DNA of 6,228 nucleotides from Pseudomonadota bacterium. GTDB lineage: Bacteria; Pseudomonadota; Alphaproteobacteria; Rhizobiales; Xanthobacteraceae. Every line of letters begins with the position of its first letter. The first letter of the stretch is position 1. Location: assembly GCA_023431725.1 (NCBI GenBank), contig JAEYVN010000316.1, positions 1 through 6,228 of the forward strand, written 5' to 3'. A program made the position numbers and the translations under genes. The notes beneath the pieces were generated by a model, which worked only from the letters and a program-made list of their open reading frames with translations, ran no database searches and was not told where the DNA came from. Below, piece by piece: positions 1 through 4,671 of the stretch.

Positions 1-372
1 TTCGAACATCCCGGCGAGTCGACATTCCCGGTGTCGTGTCTCGTTGTGAAACGCGGCGGCATGGTGGTGTTCTGCGCCGGCACCTCGGGGTTCAACATCA
101 CCTTCGATGCGCGCTATGTGTGGATGCGGCAGAAGCGCATTCAGGGTTCGCACTTCGCGCATCTGAAGCAGGCCAGCGCCGCCAACCAGTTCGTGATGGA
201 TCGGCGGATCGATCCGTGCATGGGCGAAGTGTTTCCGTGGGACAAGATCCCGGCCGCGCATCAGCTGATGTGGAAGAACCTGCACAAGCCGGGCAACATG
301 GCGGTGCTGGTCAGTGCGCCGCGCACGGGCTTGCGCAATCTCGACGATACGATCGAGGCGGCGGGCGGCTGA
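1..372 (+). CDS. ccr: Crotonyl-CoA carboxylase/reductase, C-terminal part (5' truncated)
   Basis: The frame is open from base 1 and ends at TGA 370-372, giving the last 123 residues of a protein that is usually about 430 long. The sequence reads almost as the family consensus: FEHPGE, then FPVSCLVVKRGGMVVFCAGT, then FDARYVWMRQKRIQGSHFAHL, PGNMAVLVSA near the end. Ccr is a medium-chain dehydrogenase/reductase that reductively carboxylates crotonyl-CoA to ethylmalonyl-CoA using NADPH and CO2, the defining cytoplasmic step of the ethylmalonyl-CoA pathway for acetyl-CoA assimilation. The fragment covers the end of the nucleotide-binding domain and the return to the catalytic domain. From family knowledge, His51 of this fragment (in GSHFA) probably matches the CO2-coordinating histidine described in Kitasatospora Ccr; this assignment is by recall, not alignment. 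The stop lies 5 bases from the stop of the convergent downstream gene, with no room for a separate terminator. Promoter and N-terminus are outside the window. Confidence 0.95.
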   Translation, partial: FEHPGESTFPVSCLVVKRGGMVVFCAGTSGFNITFDARYVWMRQKRIQGSHFAHLKQASAANQFVMDRRIDPCMGEVFPWDKIPAAHQLMWKNLHKPGNMAVLVSAPRTGLRNLDDTIEAAGG

Positions 373-377
373 CGCGC

Positions 378-1520
378 CTAAGCGTGCTTGTACGCGCTGA
401 TGCCGTCACCGAGGAACTTGTTGTTGGCCGCACGGATCTTGGCAGCCTCATCGTCATAAAGAAACGGCAGAAATGCAAAGCGCTCGCCGCTCGTGACCTG
501 CGAGACGGCGTGCAGCAACCTACAGGGAAACACCACGGCGCCGCCCGGCGGTGCCTTGAAGCGCCGCGGCCCGTATTCCGGGAAGCTGACTTCGCCCCCT
601 TCAAAATCATCGTTTAAATTGATCGAGACAGCGAACCGGCGGTGCGCTGTGCCTTTGGTCATGTTGTCCCGGTGCGCCTTGAAATGGGCCGCGTCTGCCG
701 CCGAATAACACGCTATGATGTAGCGTTCCATGCGGGTGACCTTGAACGCATAGACCTTGCGAATCTCAGGAACGACCCGCCGGACCACACGCGCCTGAGT
801 CTGACGAATGACATCGGCGGCTTCGATCAAGAAGTCTTTTCGCCGTTTGAAGTTCTGGTCTTGGAGCCGGACAGTTTTCCCGTCGATTTCGCGCATGAAG
901 CCGGATTCCTGGCCGCCATGCGAATGGTAGAGGCTGATGAGCTGGTGACAGAACTCGCGCTCGAAGATATTCGGCAGGAAAAGAATGGGCGCCTGCAATT
1001 CCACACCGGCAAAACGTTCGGGCGGCGGAAGGCGCATCAGAAAGTCAAGAACGGCAGTCGGTCCATCGTCCGCTGAAAGCGGGATGACCTTCAGGACACG
1101 CAACGTCGGGTCCAAGACGATCCAGAAGCGGCGCGCCGACAATGGCTCCTTGATGGTCGTCCAGTGTTTTGGAATTGCGCCGTACAGGCGGCTCACCTGG
1201 CCGTCGAAATCCCAGAAAAACCGAATGCCGGGCAGGCTTTCGCGCACACGCGGCTCGGATTCATCAAGCGGATCGAGGCTGACGCCAAAGAAGCTGACGC
1301 GTGTGTCGTCGAAGTGATGCCTGTTGGCCAGAACGCCTTCGATCGTTGCTTGGCCCAAGGCATCGCTTGCGCTGCCAAAGAAGCACAGGACGATGTAGCG
1401 GCCCGCAGCCGTGTCGAAGGAGAAGTTGGCATTATTGGTCGCGCGTTGTTTGAACCAGGGGGCCGGATCGCCCGGGGTCAGGCTGACATGGGATTGAGGG
1501 AGTTCAGGAACGCTGTTCAT
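378..1520 (-). CDS. Peroxiredoxin-like domain fused to 2OG-Fe(II) dioxygenase
   Basis: A 380-residue two-domain protein, probably cytoplasmic, since no signal peptide or membrane segment is visible. Residues about 15-165 have a thioredoxin/peroxiredoxin layout (GDPAPWF, a YIVLCFFG strand, FFGVSLDP, FFWDFDGQVSRLYGA, RRFWIVLDP). However, the position expected for the peroxidatic Cys in PxxxTxxC carries Gly56, and the Thr position carries Asp53. Cys46, ten residues earlier, is the only cysteine of this half, so classical peroxidase activity is unlikely. Residues about 175-357 form a 2-oxoglutarate/Fe(II) dioxygenase domain like prolyl 4-hydroxylase: HxD at His283 and Asp285 (AHRDN), distal His337 (LLHAVS) and Arg347 (GERFAF) for 2-oxoglutarate, with SINLNDDFEGGEVSFPEYG between. 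The substrate is unknown; protein or small-molecule hydroxylation is inferred from the family. The start at 1520 is preferred because GGAGG lies 5 bases upstream of its ATG. An in-frame ATG at 1532 has no such site and falls about 8 bases from the predicted transcription start. Stop TAG at 378-380. Confidence 0.88.
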   Translation of the reverse strand: MNSVPELPQSHVSLTPGDPAPWFKQRATNNANFSFDTAAGRYIVLCFFGSASDALGQATIEGVLANRHHFDDTRVSFFGVSLDPLDESEPRVRESLPGIRFFWDFDGQVSRLYGAIPKHWTTIKEPLSARRFWIVLDPTLRVLKVIPLSADDGPTAVLDFLMRLPPPERFAGVELQAPILFLPNIFEREFCHQLISLYHSHGGQESGFMREIDGKTVRLQDQNFKRRKDFLIEAADVIRQTQARVVRRVVPEIRKVYAFKVTRMERYIIACYSAADAAHFKAHRDNMTKGTAHRRFAVSINLNDDFEGGEVSFPEYGPRRFKAPPGGAVVFPCRLLHAVSQVTSGERFAFLPFLYDDEAAKIRAANNKFLGDGISAYKHA

Positions 1521-1525
1521 TGAGC

Positions 1526-1530
1526 CCTCC
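1526..1530 (-). promoter_or_regulatory. Ribosome binding site deciding the dioxygenase start
   Basis: The minus strand reads GGAGG here, 5 bases before the ATG at 1520-1518. This is ideal Shine-Dalgarno spacing. The site overlaps the first codons of the longer in-frame reading that begins at the ATG at 1532, so the two starts cannot share it. This is the main reason for choosing the shorter 380-residue protein. Confidence 0.7.
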
Positions 1531-1546
1531 ATCGCATCCAGGTTGC

Positions 1547-1575
1547 ATTATTTCGCCGCGGTTGCGGCGAAACAA
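1547..1575 (-). promoter_or_regulatory. Candidate sigma-70 promoter of the dioxygenase gene
   Basis: Read on the minus strand, TTGTTT (1575-1570) and AATAAT (1552-1547) are separated by exactly 17 bases, resembling a -35/-10 pair. Transcription would begin near 1540, leaving a leader of about 20 bases that contains the GGAGG site and the ATG at 1520. The pieces fit each other well, but this is pattern reading only. The -35 is imperfect (TTGTTT against TTGACA). Confidence 0.5.
1551..1572. promoter_or_regulatory. Perfect 9-bp inverted repeat filling the promoter spacer (candidate operator)
   Basis: TTTCGCCGC (1551-1559) and GCGGCGAAA (1564-1572) are perfect reverse complements around a 4-base centre, GGTT. 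The dyad fills the spacer of the candidate minus-strand promoter and touches both the -10 and the -35 boxes, where a bound dimeric regulator would block or remodel polymerase binding. A transcription terminator is unlikely, because neither side is followed by a run of T and the element lies between divergent genes. The regulator is not encoded in the window and the motif is not one I can assign to a named family. Confidence 0.55.
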
Positions 1576-1652
1576 ATGACGGGAGCGTGAACGTGATCCG
1601 GCGGCGCGCGCGAAGAGCGGGACACCGAGCACGCTCAGCCGGTTGGGATATC

Positions 1653-1683
1653 GTCGCACAAGTGCGACATTCCGGCACTTGTG
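1653..1683. promoter_or_regulatory. Two overlapping inverted repeats upstream of the autotransporter
   Basis: GTCGCAC (1653-1659) and GTGCGAC (1662-1668) form a perfect 7-bp dyad with an AA centre. In addition, CACAAGTGC (1657-1665) recurs inverted as GCACTTGTG (1675-1683), a perfect 9-bp repeat with a 9-base spacer. The centres of the two CACAAGTGC copies are 18 bp apart, somewhat under two helical turns. The right copy overlaps the proposed -35 box (1679-1684) of the downstream gene. This arrangement suggests a binding region for a dimeric or paired transcription factor. If the element were transcribed, it could instead form alternative hairpins. Confidence 0.45.
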
Positions 1684-1706
1684 ACGCTTACCTCGCTACC
1701 TAAGAT
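1679..1706 (+). promoter_or_regulatory. Candidate promoter of the autotransporter gene
   Basis: TTGTGA (1679-1684) and TAAGAT (1701-1706), 16 bases apart, resemble a -35/-10 pair on the plus strand. The start site would be near 1713, giving a leader of about 47 bases before the ATG at 1760. The -35 overlaps the right arm of an inverted repeat. Only moderate similarity to consensus; no other convincing pair was seen in 1570-1750. Confidence 0.35.
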
Positions 1707-1743
1707 TGCACCAGACTGACAGGTGCCGGACTCCCGGTGTCGC

Positions 1744-1757
1744 AAGCCGGGGGGCTT
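1744..1757 (+). promoter_or_regulatory. Small hairpin over the autotransporter ribosome binding site
   Basis: AAGCC (1744-1748) pairs perfectly with GGCTT (1753-1757) around a GGGG loop, three to four bases before the ATG at 1760. The G-run at 1749-1754 is the only purine-rich stretch close to this start and so is the likely, weak Shine-Dalgarno site. It lies in the loop and the first bases of the right arm. The stem could restrain translation. With only 5 bp it may also be chance. Confidence 0.3.
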
Positions 1758-1759
1758 AT

Positions 1760-3619
1760 ATGACACATCGCGACAGCGCGCTGCGCGCGGCATTTCTGGC
1801 TTCGACCGCCGTCGCCGCCGTCATGATCGCAAGCGGCTCCGCGCAGGCCGCCTGCACGCCGGCCGCTGCCGATAATGTCAATGCGGTCTGCACCGGAGTC
1901 ACGAACAACCAGGGGCCATCCGCAGGCGCCGGTTACGGTAGCACAGGTTTGACCGATCTGACCGTCAATATCCTGCCGGGGGCCAGCATCACGGGCACCA
2001 GCAACGGCATTCTGTTGGCTTCCGGAACGGGCACAGTAACTAATTCCGGCACCATCACAGGGACAACCGTTGCCGGCATCAACGCCAACAACATGGGCAC
2101 CGTTACCGTGACCAATTCCGGCGCCATCACCGGAGGTGTTTACGGCGTCACTGGCTCAACCATCACCGTGACCAATTCTGGCACCATTGCCGGGACAACC
2201 TTTGCCGGCGTTCTTGGCGTGACTGCCGCTGTGACCAATTCCGGTACCATCACCGGGGGTATTTATGGCATTGTCACAAACGAAACCGGCAATGTTACGA
2301 ACGCCGGCACTATTATCGGCTCCGGCGGCAGGGCAATTTGGTTTAATAGCTTCGGTGGCCCGCAATCTGACAGCCTCACCATCCTGCCCGGGGCGCGCTT
2401 CGGCGGACTGATCGATTTCGGCGGCGGCGCCGACATCGTGAATTTCGGACCGGGAAGCTGGGTGCTCAACACGGCGAACTTCAATGCCGGATTGTCGAGC
2501 GTGAACACATCCGGCAATCCCTATGTCGTGACGGCGAACCAGATCATCGTCGCAGATATGTCAGGCTTTGGCGCGATGAACCGCGCGGTGATGGACATCA
2601 CCGGCTGGATTGCATCGGTGTTGCCGGACAGTCCCGTATTCGACACGACGCAGACCGGCGGCGCGGCCAATGCCTTCGCGGCGATCGAGAGCGCCGCACC
2701 GCGCTTCGACGAGGCGTTCGCGGCTCTGCCATCCAGCGCTTTGCTTTATGCGCCGGCGCCGGTGTTCAAGGGCGGTGCGGTCAGCGACGCCTTCGGCAAC
2801 CGCTACTGGGCGAAAGCCTTCGGCGGACGGCGCGAGCAGGACACCGACAACAGCTTCATCGGCAGCATCACGCAGGGCTTCGGCGGCGCCATCGGCCTTG
2901 ATGGGCAGGTGACCGCCAACACTCGCCTCGGCGTCCTGTTTGGCGGCAGCGCCAACGAGACGAAACTCTATCTCAATGCCGGCAACACTGACACCGACAC
3001 GCTGTTCGGTGGTGTCTATGGCCGTACGTTCTTCGGTGCCAGTTTTCTCGATCTCGCAGTCATTGGCGGATCGCTCGACAACACATCGAAACGCAATATT
3101 GGCGGTGGCCTCGCGATGGAAACCGCAAGCGCATCCTATGACGGCTGGTTCGTCAATCCGATGCTGACGCTCGGACATCGGTTCTCGCTGCCGTATAACC
3201 TCACACTCACACCCGCCCTAAAGGTGCGTTACGTCGCGGCGCATTTCGACGGCTATACGGAGTCAGGATCGAGCGCCAATCTCACCGTGGCAGACCGCGA
3301 TTTCCAGGCGTGGGAAGAGCGTGCAGAGCTCACGCTCGCCAGCGTGCAGCACTGGGCCGACAGCCGCATCGTCATGCGCGGTACTGTCGGCGCGCTGGCG
3401 CAGCAGCAGACCGGAGGCTCGAACGTCAACATCGCGCTGGTCGGTCAGAACTTCATCGCCGCTGTCCCCGGCAAGGACGATCTGTTCGGCCTCTATGGCG
3501 GCGCCGGCTTCGACTGGCAGACCGGCCGCATTGCGCTGTTCGGCTCCGGCGAAGTCGTTTCGAGAAACGACGACTCCATCAGTTTCGCCGGCAAGGGCGG
3601 CATGCGCGTCGTGTGGTGA
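1760..3619 (+). CDS. Autotransporter (type V secretion) with short repeat-rich passenger
   Basis: A 619-residue outer-membrane/surface protein. Residues 1-30 are a signal peptide: basic MTHRDSALR start, hydrophobic core, and an AQA-A cleavage site. The passenger (about 31-330) has a cysteine pair, Cys32 and Cys44, then five VTNSGTITG-type repeats between residues 93 and 191, typical of a beta-helix, and a second ILPGA motif at 208. Residues about 263-290 look like the helix that threads the pore. From about 348 (YWAKAFGGRR) to the end lies the autotransporter beta-barrel, with alternating aromatic strands. It finishes in MRVVW, the C-terminal aromatic expected for assembly by the Bam complex. 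The start at ATG 1760 gives a clean signal peptide; an in-frame TTG at 1706 overlaps the proposed -10 box and adds 18 unlikely residues. No catalytic motif is seen in the passenger, so adhesion or surface structure is only a guess. The gene stands alone in its orientation here. Confidence 0.9.
   Translation: MTHRDSALRAAFLASTAVAAVMIASGSAQAACTPAAADNVNAVCTGVTNNQGPSAGAGYGSTGLTDLTVNILPGASITGTSNGILLASGTGTVTNSGTITGTTVAGINANNMGTVTVTNSGAITGGVYGVTGSTITVTNSGTIAGTTFAGVLGVTAAVTNSGTITGGIYGIVTNETGNVTNAGTIIGSGGRAIWFNSFGGPQSDSLTILPGARFGGLIDFGGGADIVNFGPGSWVLNTANFNAGLSSVNTSGNPYVVTANQIIVADMSGFGAMNRAVMDITGWIASVLPDSPVFDTTQTGGAANAFAAIESAAPRFDEAFAALPSSALLYAPAPVFKGGAVSDAFGNRYWAKAFGGRREQDTDNSFIGSITQGFGGAIGLDGQVTANTRLGVLFGGSANETKLYLNAGNTDTDTLFGGVYGRTFFGASFLDLAVIGGSLDNTSKRNIGGGLAMETASASYDGWFVNPMLTLGHRFSLPYNLTLTPALKVRYVAAHFDGYTESGSSANLTVADRDFQAWEERAELTLASVQHWADSRIVMRGTVGALAQQQTGGSNVNIALVGQNFIAAVPGKDDLFGLYGGAGFDWQTGRIALFGSGEVVSRNDDSISFAGKGGMRVVW
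2036..2330 (+). repeat. Five in-frame tandem repeats in the autotransporter passenger
   Basis: Repeat units begin at 2036, 2108, 2168, 2231 and 2294, so the periods are 72, 60, 63 and 63 bases, all multiples of three. Each opens with a copy of GTGACCAATTCCGGCACC followed by ATCACCGG or a close variant, encoding V-T-N-S/A-G-T/A-I-T/A/I-G. The nucleotide match is strongest in units 2, 3 and 4, while unit 5 has diverged (GTTACGAACGCCGGC). Each unit of 20-24 residues is about one turn of a beta-helix. The near-identity of the DNA suggests fairly recent duplication and possible copy-number variation between strains. Confidence 0.8.
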
Positions 3620-3653
3620 TCGCGCGCGCCTGAATTGGAGGCTGGGTGCAAAC

Positions 3654-4613
3654 CTATGAGGCCTGCGCCGTTACTTTGGCTGCGGCGGCTTTTTTCTGAT
3701 TGCGGATCCTGAGGATGATCGCGTTCAGTTCGCCGCCGTAAATGAAGATCGATGCGGTCCAGTATAGGAAGACCAGGGCGATCATCGGCGAGGCAAGGCC
3801 GGCGTAATAGACCGAATAGGTGAACGCGAAATCGGCCAGATAGCGGCCGAAGGCGACGCCGGTAATCAGCCACAGCACCAGCGTGGCCACGATGCCGGGC
3901 CAGATCTCGCGCCAGCGCCGTCGGCCGGCCGGCAGCCATTTGTGCACGATCACCAGCGGCACGATCAGCAACACGCTCGCGGTGGCGAGGCGAATGAAGG
4001 TGACCACGTCGCCGAACGGTTCAAGCGCCGGAAAACGGCGCGTCAGCGTATTCCAGATCAGCGGCGCCAGCAGCACGAGGAACGACAGCGCCAGCATGCC
4101 GATGGCCGCCAGGATCACATAGCCGATGGATTCGATGCGCAGCAGCCACATCGGCCGCGTCTCGGCCACGGTGTAGGCGCGGTTCAGGCCGATCCGCAGA
4201 CTCTCGATGCCGCTCGATGCGAAAAACAGCGCCAGGGCCGCACTGATCGTCAGAACCTGCCCGTGCGCGCCGACCAGGACGTTATGGATTTCGCGCGAGA
4301 TCGGCCCGGCCACTTCCTCCGGCCAGGCTTCCAGTAGAAGGTTCGCGGCTTCGTCGGCCAGATTGTCCGAGCCCACGATGCCGGCCAGCGCGGTCAGTAC
4401 GAGGAAGAAGGGAAAGAGCGCCATCAGACTCGACAACGCGATATGGCTTGCGATTGCCCAGCCATCGTCCGCGTTGAATTGCCAGAAGGCATCCAGCGAG
4501 ACGCGCCATATTTTCTTCAGAAGCCGCAAGCCGCATTCCCCGCACGGGACGATCCAGATGTCGAGCGCGATCGCAGGGCCCGAACTGCCGGCCGATCGCG
4601 TTTGAAGCGACAT
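3654..4613 (-). CDS. YihY/BrkB family inner-membrane protein
   Basis: A 319-residue integral membrane protein if started at the ATG at 4613. The family signature is clear: FNADDGWAIASHIALSSLMA before the first membrane span, and YGGELNAIILRIR at the end. Six hydrophobic spans fall near residues 55-80, 118-138, 162-186, 205-225, 238-258 and 273-298, matching the usual UPF0761/YihY topology. The biochemical role of the family is unsettled. The older label ribonuclease BN is generally regarded as an error, and the BrkB link to serum resistance does not transfer safely. The start is uncertain. No Shine-Dalgarno site precedes the 4613 ATG, whereas a TTG at 4529 has GGGGA 7 bases upstream and begins RLLKKIWRVSLDAFW, which would give 291 residues, nearer the usual family length. 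It ends in an alanine/lysine-rich tail. It follows the chemoreceptor gene by 58 bases on the same strand and converges on the autotransporter with 34 bases between stops. Confidence 0.87.
   Translation of the reverse strand: MSLQTRSAGSSGPAIALDIWIVPCGECGLRLLKKIWRVSLDAFWQFNADDGWAIASHIALSSLMALFPFFLVLTALAGIVGSDNLADEAANLLLEAWPEEVAGPISREIHNVLVGAHGQVLTISAALALFFASSGIESLRIGLNRAYTVAETRPMWLLRIESIGYVILAAIGMLALSFLVLLAPLIWNTLTRRFPALEPFGDVVTFIRLATASVLLIVPLVIVHKWLPAGRRRWREIWPGIVATLVLWLITGVAFGRYLADFAFTYSVYYAGLASPMIALVFLYWTASIFIYGGELNAIILRIRNQKKAAAAKVTAQAS
4537..4541 (-). promoter_or_regulatory. Possible ribosome binding site for an internal TTG start of the YihY-family gene
   Basis: The minus strand reads GGGGA here, 7 bases before an in-frame TTG at 4529-4527. 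The residues gained by starting earlier (about 28, including IALDIWIVPCGECG) do not look like the conserved family N-terminus, while those after the TTG do. If used, the protein would run 3654-4529 with 291 residues. Confidence 0.4.
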
Positions 4614-4671
4614 AGGCAAATGCGCGCCAGCGCTCAAGAGCGTCCGGGGCTTTTCGCAGCCTGTGTGGCCT
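4614..4671. other. Short gap between chemoreceptor and YihY-family genes
   Basis: These 58 bases hold one small inverted repeat, CGCTC (4631-4635) and GAGCG (4638-4642), with only a 2-base loop and no T-run. I see no convincing promoter or terminator, which leaves room for co-transcription of the two minus-strand genes. Confidence 0.4.

Noticed and set aside
36..617. Plus-strand frame overlapping ccr and running into the dioxygenase gene
   Set aside because: It is out of frame with the conserved ccr tail and antisense to the dioxygenase, with no family resemblance.
1583..1636. GAGCGTG and CACGCTC inverted repeat across the divergent region
   Set aside because: The 7-bp arms are 40 bases apart in GC-rich DNA, easily chance, and fit no promoter element.
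1706..1759. Longer autotransporter reading starting at TTG 1706
   Set aside because: It would put 18 polar residues before the signal peptide, has no ribosome binding site and overlaps the proposed -10 box.
2561..3178. Long minus-strand open frame of 205 codons inside the autotransporter gene
   Set aside because: It is antisense to a clearly coding beta-barrel, has no recognisable domain, and is explained by codon bias in GC-rich DNA.
3666..3695. Possible terminator for the autotransporter: CGCCG and CGGCG followed by six T
   Set aside because: The stem is only 5 bp with a 12-base loop and two bases before the T-run, and it lies within the coding 3' end of the YihY-family gene, where the T-run is simply two lysine codons on the other strand.
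4631..4642. CGCTC-AA-GAGCG as a terminator after the chemoreceptor gene
   Set aside because: A 2-base loop is too tight for a hairpin of this size and no T-run follows on the minus strand.
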